64,000 nucleotides of DNA from Tenuifilum thalassicum (GCF_013265555.1 NZ_CP041345.1:1038581-1102580); one strand, 5' to 3'. Shown: positions 47,163 through 55,847, counted from the first letter of the stretch. The notes: generated from the sequence alone by a model not told the origin. Program-made: numbers and translations.

Positions 47163-47420
47163 ATGGGAACTGAAAAAATACCTATTGTGATCTGCCTGGG
47201 TAGTTCATGTTTTTCAAGAGGTAATAGGGAAACTCTCGAAGTGATTAAGAGCTACCTTAAAACTAAAAAAATTGAGGACAAGGTTGTTTTTAAAGGGCAG
47301 CTCTGTACTGAGTCATGTAATAAGGGTCCGGTAATTTGGATAAACAACCAGAAATTCGAGGCCGTTACTCAAAATAATGTTGTTTCTATACTTAACCAGG
47401 CACTTAAGTCCATATTATGA
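47163..47420 (+). CDS. Thioredoxin-like [2Fe-2S] ferredoxin, first copy
   Basis: This 85-residue protein belongs to the thioredoxin-like [2Fe-2S] ferredoxins, the fold of NuoE and HydC C-terminal parts. The cysteine pattern CLGSSC ... LCTESC provides the four cluster ligands. A weak Shine-Dalgarno (AAAGGTG) lies ahead. It overlaps the sensory hydrogenase gene by 4 bases, suggesting translational coupling and that it delivers or takes electrons from that protein. A second copy precedes the catalytic hydrogenase. Its position first in the hydrogenase half of the operon mirrors hfs-type clusters. Confidence 0.85.
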   Translation: MGTEKIPIVICLGSSCFSRGNRETLEVIKSYLKTKKIEDKVVFKGQLCTESCNKGPVIWINNQKFEAVTQNNVVSILNQALKSIL

Positions 47421-49153
47421 ACTTAGATCAACCCATTTATACTGAGAAAAATAACTGTCAGGATTGTTACAAGTGTGTCCGAAACTGTCCTGTAAAAGCT
47501 ATAAAAATAGCCGATAACTGTGCTTCGGTTATTGATGAGCTGTGCATTAGTTGCGCAAAATGCGTTCAGGTTTGTCCTGTGGGGGCAAAACAAGTGAGAG
47601 CCGACATTGATATTGTTAAGTTATTGATTCGAAGCGAAAAAAAGGTGATCCTCTCAATTGCTCCATCCTGGATAAGTTCATTTCGGAATGTCGACTCCCG
47701 GTCGCTAATATCTGCTTTAAAAAAATTAGGCTTCTTCGCAATTTCCGAAACTGCATTGGGGGCCGAACTGGTTAACCGGTTTACCCGGGATTACATCATG
47801 AATAGTCACCAAAAGCTGTTTTTATCATCTGCTTGCCCAGTTGTTGTGGAGTGGGTAAACAAATATTATAGTGAGCTCTCAGACAAGTTGCTGCCTGTTT
47901 TATCTCCCCTTTTATCACATGCTAAGTACTTAAAAGAATATTATGGACCGGATGCACATGTGGTATTTGCTGGGCCATGTATTGCAAAAAAGAGAGAAGC
48001 CGACCGAAATCCAGACCTGGTAGATGCATGTATCACATTTCGTGAATTACAGGATTGGATGGATGAGGAATCCATCTCCTTTCAACCTGCCGAAAGTGAA
48101 AGTCTCTTTTTTGAACCTGTCGAAGCGGTTTCCGGAGCAAGTTATCCAATTGATGGGGGGATGATTTCTGGAATCGTCCAGAATCGGGATTTTGATGGCA
48201 TTCAGTTCTTTGCCTTTTCCGGTATAGATGCTGTAAAGCAGGTACTAACTGATATGGAGCTGTTGAACTCCGACTCAAAAATTTTTATTGAATTAATGTC
48301 TTGCACTGGTGGGTGTATAAATGGTCCAGGTGCAATACTGAATGGTTCAATTGCTCAAAAGCATAGTGTTGTTGTAAACCAAACGAACAGTAAACATTTA
48401 AGAATCGGGGGGTGGAAAGAACTCGCTGTGGATAATGTTGATATATCTGCTCGCTATAAACCCGTTGATATTCCTTATGCTTTTCAATATTCAGAAAATG
48501 AAATAGTTGAGTCGCTTAGGTCTGTAGGGAAACAATCAAGTAAGGATGAATTGAATTGTGGGGGATGTGGGTATGAGAGTTGTAGAGATTTTGCAGTAGC
48601 CATGCTCGATGGGAAAGCGGAACGGAATATGTGCATCTCTTATATGCGTAGGGTAGCACAGGATAAAGCTACTGCTTTGCTCCAGCGAATGCCCAGCGGT
48701 GTTATTATAGTTGATGATAACCTAAGAGTTATAGAATGCAATCGGAATGCTGCTAAAATGCTCGGAGATGAGGTAGCTAATATTTTTGATGAAAATCCGG
48801 GACTTGCCAGAGCAAACGCGGCAAAGCTCCTTCCTTTCCATAAGTTGTTCTCTTTGGTGCTTTCTAACGGCCACGATATACTTGATAAAGACGTAACCGT
48901 AAATGGTAAAAAAATAAAGGTTTCAATTTTTACAATACAAGCACACAAAATTGTTTGCGCAATTATGCGTGACCTTAGTAATCCTGATGTTCGTAGCGAC
49001 GAGATAATTGCCCGAACACGCTATGTTATTAAGGAGAATCTTGAAACGGTTCAACAGATAGCCTACCTCTTAGGAGAGAATGCCTCCAGAACTGAGACTA
49101 TGCTTAATTCAATAATGGAGCTTTACGTTCAAGATCATGACAATTACCACTGA
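47417..49153 (+). CDS. Sensory-type [FeFe] hydrogenase with PAS domain (HfsB/HydS-like)
   Basis: A 578-residue protein with two N-terminal [4Fe-4S] clusters (about 14-60; CQDCYKCVRNCP and CISCAKCVQVCP) and an H-cluster domain (about 75-330). The H-cluster cysteines are visible: L1 SSACP (Cys140), L2 GPCIAKKRE (Cys188), L3 MSCTGGCINGPG (Cys296 and Cys300). The proton-relay cysteine of catalytic enzymes is replaced by Ala139. A Fe-S-type cysteine cluster follows (CGGCGYESC, about 381-410), then a PAS domain (about 428-540; GVIIVDDNLRVIECNRNA). PAS plus Cys-to-Ala is the mark of the group C putative sensory hydrogenases (Thermotoga HydS, Thermoanaerobacterium HfsB). It overlaps the ferredoxin and phosphatase genes, so the three probably form one signalling unit. 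Confidence 0.9.
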   Translation: MNLDQPIYTEKNNCQDCYKCVRNCPVKAIKIADNCASVIDELCISCAKCVQVCPVGAKQVRADIDIVKLLIRSEKKVILSIAPSWISSFRNVDSRSLISALKKLGFFAISETALGAELVNRFTRDYIMNSHQKLFLSSACPVVVEWVNKYYSELSDKLLPVLSPLLSHAKYLKEYYGPDAHVVFAGPCIAKKREADRNPDLVDACITFRELQDWMDEESISFQPAESESLFFEPVEAVSGASYPIDGGMISGIVQNRDFDGIQFFAFSGIDAVKQVLTDMELLNSDSKIFIELMSCTGGCINGPGAILNGSIAQKHSVVVNQTNSKHLRIGGWKELAVDNVDISARYKPVDIPYAFQYSENEIVESLRSVGKQSSKDELNCGGCGYESCRDFAVAMLDGKAERNMCISYMRRVAQDKATALLQRMPSGVIIVDDNLRVIECNRNAAKMLGDEVANIFDENPGLARANAAKLLPFHKLFSLVLSNGHDILDKDVTVNGKKIKVSIFTIQAHKIVCAIMRDLSNPDVRSDEIIARTRYVIKENLETVQQIAYLLGENASRTETMLNSIMELYVQDHDNYH

Positions 49154-50330
49154 TTCATATCATGTTGATGTTGGATGTGTCCAGCTATCAAAGTTCGGTG
49201 CCCAGGTTTGCGGCGATGTTTTTCTTTCGCGTAAGATAAAGGAGGAAGAGAGGACTATCGTTGCTGTCTCCGATGGATTAGGAAGTGGCGTAAAAGCCAA
49301 TGTCTTGGCAACTTTAACCGCATCAATGGCTGTGAATTTCACATTAGCCAAACAGCCTGTTGAACGCACCGCACGAATTATTATGCAAACCCTTCCTGTT
49401 GATCAGAAGCGTCAGATTAGCTATGCTACATTTACTATTGCTGATGTTGAGGGTAGTGGAGAAACCAGAATAATTGAGTTCGATAATCCTGGCTGGATTT
49501 TAGTGCGGAACACGAAGATTGTGGAAATCGACAAGCAGGAACTTTTTATTGATTTGAACGATGGTCGAAAGCGAAAAATGTTGCTTTCCCAGTTTAAACT
49601 CCAAAGGGATGATAGAATAGTTTTAGTTTCCGACGGGGTTACACAATCGGGTATTGGTACAGCACGAATGCCTTTTGGGTACGGAGAGGATGCGCTAAAA
49701 CGCTATGTGTGCAAATTGGTAAAAGAGAATAGCGGAATCTCAGCTTATGAACTGGCTCGAGATATTATAAGCAAATCAAATGCAAATGACATTTACAAGC
49801 CGCAAGATGATATTACTTGTGCTGTTATCCACTTCCGAAACCCTCGAAAACTGTTAATCTGCTCTGGCCCTCCGTTTAATGAATCGAGAGATAAACAGTT
49901 AGCTGAGCAAATAATGTCGTTTGATGGACGGAAAATTATTTGCGGAGGAACCACCTCGTTAATAGTATCTAGGGAACTTGGAATTCCCATTCGTGTCGGT
50001 TTAAGCATCGACTCTTCCGGTTTACCACCAATCTCTCACATGGAAGGTGTCGATTTGGTTACGGAAGGGATTCTTACAATTGGGAAAGTGGCAGAAATTT
50101 TAGAAACCCTTCAAGATACTGAAGTTTATGATACTGGCCCGGCTGCTGAGATTGTAAAGCAGATGTTCCAATCCGATATCATTTATCTTCTGGTTGGGAC
50201 CAAAATTAACGTTGCCCATCAGGACCCATCTCTACCTGTAGAGTTGGAAATAAGACGTAACGTAATGAGAAAGATTGCTCGTTTGTTAGAAGATAAATTC
50301 TTAAAGAAAGTTGAAATTCAATTCATATAA
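49137..50330 (+). CDS. SpoIIE/PP2C-type protein phosphatase
   Basis: This 397-residue soluble protein has an N-terminal SpoIIE/PP2C phosphatase domain (about 1-230) with the metal-binding aspartate motifs VSDGLGSG, VLVSDGVTQ and QDDITCAVI. The C-terminal region (about 230-397; RKLLICSGPPFNES, IICGGTTSLIVS) is an extra domain found with these hydrogenase-linked phosphatases; its role is unknown. It overlaps the sensory hydrogenase gene by 17 bases. PP2C phosphatases act on anti-sigma antagonists or other phosphoproteins; no kinase, STAS protein or anti-sigma factor lies in this window, so the substrate must be elsewhere or be one of the operon proteins. It resembles the phosphatase of the hfs cluster. 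Confidence 0.87.
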   Translation: MTITTDSYHVDVGCVQLSKFGAQVCGDVFLSRKIKEEERTIVAVSDGLGSGVKANVLATLTASMAVNFTLAKQPVERTARIIMQTLPVDQKRQISYATFTIADVEGSGETRIIEFDNPGWILVRNTKIVEIDKQELFIDLNDGRKRKMLLSQFKLQRDDRIVLVSDGVTQSGIGTARMPFGYGEDALKRYVCKLVKENSGISAYELARDIISKSNANDIYKPQDDITCAVIHFRNPRKLLICSGPPFNESRDKQLAEQIMSFDGRKIICGGTTSLIVSRELGIPIRVGLSIDSSGLPPISHMEGVDLVTEGILTIGKVAEILETLQDTEVYDTGPAAEIVKQMFQSDIIYLLVGTKINVAHQDPSLPVELEIRRNVMRKIARLLEDKFLKKVEIQFI

Positions 50331-50337
50331 TCTGTTT

Positions 50338-50595
50338 ATGGACATGAAAGTTGAAGTTATCATTTGCTCGGGAACTCTATGTTACTTAATGGGTGGTGCA
50401 GAATTGCAATTGCTTAGTGAGCATTTACCTCCAGCGTTGAAAGATAAAGTTATTGTAAAAGGCTCTCCTTGTGTTGGGTTTTGTGACAAACCCGAAAGCG
50501 GGAAACCACCTTTCGCCCTTATTAACGGCCGAAAAATCCAACAAGCTTCTGTTGATAAGCTGATTAGTGAAATTAAACAAGAGTTAGGTATATAG
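50338..50595 (+). CDS. Thioredoxin-like [2Fe-2S] ferredoxin, second copy
   Basis: The ferredoxin fold is the same as in the copy at 47163, with cluster cysteines CSGTLC ... PCVGFC. The protein is about 85 residues when started at the ATG at 50338, 7 bases after the phosphatase stop; the longer frame from 50311 would run inside that gene. It precedes the catalytic hydrogenase by 17 bases and could be its electron partner. Pairing one such ferredoxin with each hydrogenase is notable. No NuoF-like subunit is present, so this is not a HydABC set. Confidence 0.83.
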   Translation: MDMKVEVIICSGTLCYLMGGAELQLLSEHLPPALKDKVIVKGSPCVGFCDKPESGKPPFALINGRKIQQASVDKLISEIKQELGI

Positions 50596-50612
50596 GTAAG
50601 GAGGTTACAACT

Positions 50613-52055
50613 ATGGCTGTTGATAATAATGCAATGCTAATTCGAAGAGAGCTTATTACACATGTTGCTCGTTTGTTGATCGAGGATCAACTCGCCGAAA
50701 AGATTGATAGAGTTCCCCTGATTATGCGACCACGCAATAACTCGTCGGTTCGTTGCTGTATCCATAAGGATAGGGCTGTGCTTAAGTATAAATTGATGGG
50801 GATGCTAGGTTTTAACATTCAGGATGAGGTGGATGAGCTCACCCCGCTATCGGACTATGCAAGACAGGCTATGAACCGGGATGAAACTACAGATATTGTT
50901 TTAACTGTTGTTGATGAGGCCTGCTCCACTTGTCAAAAATCCAGCTATGCGGTTACAAACTTTTGTAGGGGGTGTGTGGCCAGACCATGTATGGTTAACT
51001 GTCCTAAAAATGCAATCACATTTTACAACGGAAAGGCCAGTATCGATTATGACCTTTGTGTAAATTGTGGCAAATGCATGAAGGTTTGCCCTTTTAATGC
51101 CGTTGTTTACATGCCTGTGCCATGCGAGGAGGCTTGCCCTGTTGGTGCCATTAGTAAGAATGAAAATGGTGTTGAGCAAATTGATTTCTCTAAATGTATC
51201 TATTGCGGTAAATGTTTATCGAATTGCCCATTTGGTGCCATCGTGGAGAAATCAAGCTTAGTTGATATTTTTATTAACAAACGCAGAGGTAAAGAGCTGA
51301 TAGCTTTAGTCGCTCCTGCTATTGCAGGTCAGTTTGGTGTCGACTTCCCAAAAATAGTTAAAGGTTTCGAACTAATTGGTTTTGATTATGTGTATGAGGT
51401 TGCTCATGGTGCTGAAACTACTACAAATTTTGAGGCACAGGAACTTAAAGAGCGGCTCGAACAAGGCGATAAGTTTATGACTACAAGTTGCTGCCCGGCA
51501 TACACATCCCTTGTTGATAAGCATGTTAACGAGCTTAAGCCCTTCGTCTCTCATACTAAAACTCCAATGTACTACTCGGCTGAGGATGTTCGCAAAAAAC
51601 ATCCAGATGCTTGTATAATTTTTGTTAGCCCTTGTCCCGCAAAACGTTGGGAAGTATTTCACAATCCGTTTGTCGATTTTGCGTTGAGCTTTGAAGAGTA
51701 TGGAGCATGGTTGGTGGCTGCTAAAATCGATCTTAATGCTGTTGAACCTGCAATTATCTCTAACGTGCCTACTGCAGAAGCCAGAGGCTTTGCAGCTTCT
51801 GGTGGGGTTACAAATGCTTTAAAATCTGTTGCAAATGGATTGGATATCAATGAGATGATAGTTAATGGTATTGACAAAAGTGTTGTTCGACAGCTTAAAA
51901 GTTTCGTCAAATCGCCAACCGCTAATTTTGTTGAGGTTATGACGTGCGAAGGTGGATGTATTGGTGGATGCAACGTGGTAAGTAATCCTAGGGTTGCTTT
52001 GAAACAGCTCAATAAGTCGATTGGCGCTTCTTGCATGGCAAGTAATAAACGTTAA
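50613..52055 (+). CDS. Catalytic-type [FeFe] hydrogenase (HfsD-like)
   Basis: This 480-residue hydrogenase probably makes H2 from ferredoxin or a thioredoxin-like ferredoxin. Its N-terminal half holds three or four [4Fe-4S] motifs: CRGCVARPCMVNCP, CVNCGKCMKVCP, a short CEEACPVGAIS and CIYCGKCLSNCP. The C-terminal H-cluster domain shows L1 TSCCPAY (proton-relay Cys293, ligand Cys294), L2 SPCPAKRWE (Cys341) and L3 MTCEGGCIGGC (Cys445 and Cys449). All ligands are intact, and the relay cysteine, lost in the sensory protein upstream, is kept. The L2 methionine before PC is serine here. A strong Shine-Dalgarno TAAGGAGG lies 8 bases ahead. Maturases HydE, HydF and HydG are not in the window. It ends the operon before a strong terminator. 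Confidence 0.92.
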   Translation: MAVDNNAMLIRRELITHVARLLIEDQLAEKIDRVPLIMRPRNNSSVRCCIHKDRAVLKYKLMGMLGFNIQDEVDELTPLSDYARQAMNRDETTDIVLTVVDEACSTCQKSSYAVTNFCRGCVARPCMVNCPKNAITFYNGKASIDYDLCVNCGKCMKVCPFNAVVYMPVPCEEACPVGAISKNENGVEQIDFSKCIYCGKCLSNCPFGAIVEKSSLVDIFINKRRGKELIALVAPAIAGQFGVDFPKIVKGFELIGFDYVYEVAHGAETTTNFEAQELKERLEQGDKFMTTSCCPAYTSLVDKHVNELKPFVSHTKTPMYYSAEDVRKKHPDACIIFVSPCPAKRWEVFHNPFVDFALSFEEYGAWLVAAKIDLNAVEPAIISNVPTAEARGFAASGGVTNALKSVANGLDINEMIVNGIDKSVVRQLKSFVKSPTANFVEVMTCEGGCIGGCNVVSNPRVALKQLNKSIGASCMASNKR

Positions 52056-52079
52056 TACTTGTGTGTTTTTTTGGTTGGA

Positions 52080-52118
52080 GTGTTTCCTGGTATTGCAATT
52101 GGCCAGGAAACACTTTTT
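52080..52118 (+). terminator. Rho-independent terminator after the hydrogenase operon
   Basis: A perfect 11-bp stem GTGTTTCCTGG / CCAGGAAACAC with a 12-base loop, followed by TTTTT, 24 bases after the hydrogenase stop. Confidence 0.92.
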
Positions 52119-52177
52119 ATATGTATTTTTGAGATGTTGTAAAAATAAATGTTTCAATAGATAAAATCTACTTAACG

Positions 52178-54247
52178 ATGAGATTAAAACTAATAAGGAG
52201 CGCCATTGTGAGCTTGGCATTCGTATTTACATCATGCCAAAGTAACGAGTATGCTGTTGTCTCACCTTCAGGCACGATTAAATTGACTTTCACCTTATCT
52301 GATGGCAATAGGCCAACTTATTCGATTAAATTCGATGGAAGCAAAGTGATTAAACCATCTACACTCGGCTTTGAATTCAAAAACATGCCCGCTTTGGGTT
52401 CAGATTTAAAAATCGATAGCGTTAGAACATCCTCTTTTTCCGAGGTATGGGAAATGCCCTGGGGCGACCAGCACTGGGTTGACAACACCTATAACGAGTT
52501 GAAGGTTTACCTGTCCGAGATAAAATCTCCTAACAGAAAGTTTGCTTTAAATTTCAGGGTTTTCAACGACGGGGTGGGGTTTCGGTATGAGTTTCCGGAA
52601 CAGCCCTCCATGGATTCCGTTATTATACTTGCCGAAAATACAAAGTTTAATCTTAATGGCGATCACACCTGTTGGTGGCAACCAGGTGATTGGGATATAT
52701 ATGAGCATCTCTACCGCACAACTAAGCTGAGCCAGATTGATGCGGTGAATAGTAAAAGCAAAAACTTCCTTGCACAAACCTATATACCTGAGAATGCCGT
52801 GAATACACCCGTAACCATGAAAACATCGGATGGTATTTATCTCTGTTTTCATGAGGCTGATGTTTGCAACTATTCTGGCGCAACTTTGAGGGTTGATACG
52901 GTTAATCTTTCCCTGGAAACGGCTCTGGTTGGTAACGATTCTGGCGTAAAGGTGAAAACAAAGGCACCTTTCAGTACTCCTTGGCGAACAATTATTATCA
53001 CCAGAAAGCCTGGCGATATCGTTACCTCTAAGCTGGTTCTAAACCTGAATGAGCCTAATAAAATAGGTGATATTTCATGGTTTAAGCCAATGAAGTATGT
53101 TGGGGTTTGGTGGGAAATGCATCTTGGTAAATCATCTTGGGATATGGCTAGCGGTAAGCATGGTGCCACAACTGCTAATGCAAAACGTTATATCGATTTT
53201 GCTGCCAAAAATGGTATAAAAGGATTGCTTGTTGAGGGATGGAATACAGGATGGGAGCATTGGATTGGGTTTGAAGACCGTGAGGGAATTTTTGATTTTG
53301 TAACCCCTTATCCCGATTATAATCTGAACGAAGTGGTACATTATGCAAAAAGCAAGGGGGTTAACCTTATTATGCACCACGAAACATCTGCTGCTCCACG
53401 AACCTATGAGCAGCAGCTGGATACAGCATTCCGCTTAATGCAGAGCCTTGGTATTCATTCCGTGAAAACCGGGTATGTTGGTAAAATCATACCCAAGGGT
53501 GAATACCACCAAGGCCAGTGGATGGTAAACCATTACAGGAAAGTAGTTGAAACAGCTGCAAAGTATCAGATTGCTGTTGATGCCCATGAACCCTTCAAGG
53601 GCACAGGCGAATGGCGAACGTATCCAAATGTTATTGCACGCGAGAACTTTAGGGGGCAGGAGTTTAATGCTTGGTCTACTGATGGAGGAAATCCACCTGA
53701 GCACCTAACAATCCTTCCGTTTACCGCTCAACTTGCCGGACCAATGGATTACACACCAGGCATTTTCAACATCAAGCTAAAACCTTATAAAGATGAAAAC
53801 CAGGTAAACTCAACACTTGCCTATCAGCTTGCTCTCTATGTAGTGATATATAGCCCCATTCAGATGGTGCCCGATTTACCCGAAAACTATGAAGGACATC
53901 CTGCGTTTCAGTTTATTCGCGATGTGGGTGTTGATTGGGAGCAGTCGCTTGTGCTTGATGCCGAAATAGGCGATTACATTGCAATCGCCCGTGAAGAAAG
54001 AAATACGGGCCGTTGGTTTGTAGGTGCAATAACCGATGAGAACCCTAGAGATCTTACAATTAAATTTGATTTTCTAAAACCAAATGTGAAATACAGGGCA
54101 ACATTCTACCTCGATGGCCCAGATGCGCACTGGGATAAAAATCCAACATCATATAAGATTGAGAACTATGAGATAGATAGCACTTCGGAGGTTGATTTAA
54201 AGTTAGCACCAGGAGGTGGTGCTGCTATTTCTATATTTCCTTTGTAG
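52178..54247 (+). CDS. Glycoside hydrolase family 97 lipoprotein
   Basis: This GH97 enzyme (689 residues), related to SusB, hydrolyses alpha-glucosides or alpha-galactosides. It carries a lipoprotein signal with lipobox FTSC (Cys about 20), so it sits in the outer or inner membrane facing the periplasm. The N-terminal beta-sandwich has WEMPWGDQHW and CWWQPGDWDIYEHL. The (beta/alpha)8 domain contains GVWWEMHLGKSSWDM, KGLLVEGWNTGW, VNLIMHHE, HSVKTGYVG and VDAHEPFKGTGEWRTYPN. A C-terminal beta domain ends with PGGGAAISIFPL. Inverting or retaining type was not decided. No SusC/SusD pair is adjacent, so it is not an obvious polysaccharide utilisation locus. Confidence 0.93.
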   Translation: MRLKLIRSAIVSLAFVFTSCQSNEYAVVSPSGTIKLTFTLSDGNRPTYSIKFDGSKVIKPSTLGFEFKNMPALGSDLKIDSVRTSSFSEVWEMPWGDQHWVDNTYNELKVYLSEIKSPNRKFALNFRVFNDGVGFRYEFPEQPSMDSVIILAENTKFNLNGDHTCWWQPGDWDIYEHLYRTTKLSQIDAVNSKSKNFLAQTYIPENAVNTPVTMKTSDGIYLCFHEADVCNYSGATLRVDTVNLSLETALVGNDSGVKVKTKAPFSTPWRTIIITRKPGDIVTSKLVLNLNEPNKIGDISWFKPMKYVGVWWEMHLGKSSWDMASGKHGATTANAKRYIDFAAKNGIKGLLVEGWNTGWEHWIGFEDREGIFDFVTPYPDYNLNEVVHYAKSKGVNLIMHHETSAAPRTYEQQLDTAFRLMQSLGIHSVKTGYVGKIIPKGEYHQGQWMVNHYRKVVETAAKYQIAVDAHEPFKGTGEWRTYPNVIARENFRGQEFNAWSTDGGNPPEHLTILPFTAQLAGPMDYTPGIFNIKLKPYKDENQVNSTLAYQLALYVVIYSPIQMVPDLPENYEGHPAFQFIRDVGVDWEQSLVLDAEIGDYIAIAREERNTGRWFVGAITDENPRDLTIKFDFLKPNVKYRATFYLDGPDAHWDKNPTSYKIENYEIDSTSEVDLKLAPGGGAAISIFPL

Positions 54248-54248
54248 A

Positions 54249-54287
54249 AAAAATAGAGGCTACCTAAAAAAGGCAGCCTCTATTTTT
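54249..54287. terminator. Bidirectional terminator between GH97 and cstA
   Basis: AAAAATAGAGGCT / AGCCTCTATTTTT form a perfect 13-bp stem with A runs on one side and T runs on the other. It serves the plus-strand GH97 gene and the convergent minus-strand cstA gene. Confidence 0.9.
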
Positions 54288-55704
54288 ATCGCTTTAGATA
54301 TCTTGCAAAAACAGCAAGACAGGCTATGGGGATTGCTATTCCGAACACTAATCCAACCCAGTGGGCAAGTTGGAAGCCTTCGGGTGCAATGAGGATATAA
54401 TTTGTTACAACAGCCGTCATGAAAAGTGCTGGTATTAAGGTTATGATGTATAGTTTCTTTTGTTGAGCCAGGTAAACGGTTATAGCCCAAAGAACAACTG
54501 TGGCCAGAACCTGATTACTCCAGAACATATATCGCCAAATAATGTCAAACTTAACTTGAGTTAAGGTAAACCCTATGACAAAAAGCGGAAGGCTTACCAT
54601 AACCCTATTCCATAGTTTTTTTTGAGGGAATCTTAAAAAGTCTGCAACTATTAGTCTAGCGCTTCTGAATGCTGTGTCTCCAGTAGTTATTGGAGCTGCA
54701 ACTACACCCAGAATTGCCAAAATTCCACCTATTGTGCCTAAGGTTGTGTTTGATATTTCTCGAATTATAATTGTAGCCTCGCCATTGTAGCCAGCTATTG
54801 CTGAGTTAAGCTGATTAACACCTCCGTAAAAACTCATCCCAATTGCTGCCCAAATTAAAGCTACAATACCTTCGGTAACCATTGCACCATAAAAAACCTT
54901 TCGACCCTCTTTTTCATTTTTTAGGCAACGTGCCATCATGGGACTTTGGGTTGAGTGAAATCCACTTATCGCACCACATGAGATTGTAACAAAAAGCATG
55001 GGGAAAAGAGGATATTTATCGGCATTGGCTTTCATATTATGAAAGTTATTCCATACCTCTGGTATGTCGTGTATGTAACCACCAGTAAATATTACAATAG
55101 TTATTCCTACTGCCATTACAATTAAAGCAAGCCCAAAAATGGGATAAAACCTCCCAATAATCTTATCAATAGGTAGAAGGGTTGCAATAATATAGTAAAA
55201 AAGGATAATAACAACCCAAACTCCTTTAGTCAGATGCGAAGGAGTTAATGATGAAAGAAGCGCTGCAGGTCCTGATATAAATGCAGCACCAACAAGAATC
55301 ATTAGAATGAGAGTAAATCCACGCATGAATTGCTTAACGCTTAAACCCAGGTACTTACCAATGATTTCGGGAATGCTCATTCCCCCCATTCGTATTGATA
55401 TCATACCTGAGAAATAGTCGTGAACAGCCCCACCCAAAATGTTGCCGAGCACAATCCAAACAAAGGCAACCGGACCGTATGCTGCACCAAGTACTGCTCC
55501 CACAATTGGCCCCAGGCCTGCGATATTTAGAAACTGAATTAGAAAGGCCCTCCACCATGGCATGGGAATGTAATCTACTCCATCCTGCATGGTGTATGCA
55601 GGTGTTTGATTTTCCGGGTTGATGCTGAAAATGCGTTCAACAAACCTTCCGTAAACGAAGTAACCCAATACTAAACCTATTACTGCAAAGATGAACGTAT
55701 ACAT
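54286..55704 (-). CDS. cstA: Carbon starvation protein CstA family transporter
   Basis: This is an inner-membrane transporter of the CstA family (pyruvate or peptide uptake) with about 12 membrane segments. The first part shows YVPMPW-like DYIPMPWWRAFLIQFLNIAGLGPI, the GPVAFVWIVLGNILGGAVHDYFSGM block and RMGGMSIPEIIGKYLG. The length (472) is the short form common in Bacteroidetes; the E. coli protein has ~700 residues and a longer C-terminus. It is divergent from the cobalamin-riboswitch nrdDG operon and ends in a bidirectional terminator. The substrate is inferred from family knowledge only. Confidence 0.92.
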   Translation of the reverse strand: MYTFIFAVIGLVLGYFVYGRFVERIFSINPENQTPAYTMQDGVDYIPMPWWRAFLIQFLNIAGLGPIVGAVLGAAYGPVAFVWIVLGNILGGAVHDYFSGMISIRMGGMSIPEIIGKYLGLSVKQFMRGFTLILMILVGAAFISGPAALLSSLTPSHLTKGVWVVIILFYYIIATLLPIDKIIGRFYPIFGLALIVMAVGITIVIFTGGYIHDIPEVWNNFHNMKANADKYPLFPMLFVTISCGAISGFHSTQSPMMARCLKNEKEGRKVFYGAMVTEGIVALIWAAIGMSFYGGVNQLNSAIAGYNGEATIIIREISNTTLGTIGGILAILGVVAAPITTGDTAFRSARLIVADFLRFPQKKLWNRVMVSLPLFVIGFTLTQVKFDIIWRYMFWSNQVLATVVLWAITVYLAQQKKLYIITLIPALFMTAVVTNYILIAPEGFQLAHWVGLVFGIAIPIACLAVFARYLKR

Positions 55705-55847
55705 AATCCTCTACTTTTGGCGCTAAAGTTATCATTTTCATGATTTCGGTGTAAATCAAAGCGAGTTTTTTTAGCTTCTGTTGAAAAACTATTAAGTCAT
55801 GTTGAAAAGTTATTCTGCTAACTAAAACATGACTCGTATTAAGGATA

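Noticed and set aside
45023-50604. Strong Shine-Dalgarno sequences before nfnB and the catalytic hydrogenase as proof of transfer from Firmicutes
   Set aside because: hpf, a core gene here, has an equally strong AAAGGAGG, so the signal does not distinguish foreign genes. Transfer remains possible but needs phylogeny.
47163-52055. Assignment of the operon as an electron-bifurcating HydABC hydrogenase
   Set aside because: No NuoF/HydB-like flavoprotein subunit is present; the gene content fits an hfs-like sensory plus catalytic arrangement with separate NfnAB.
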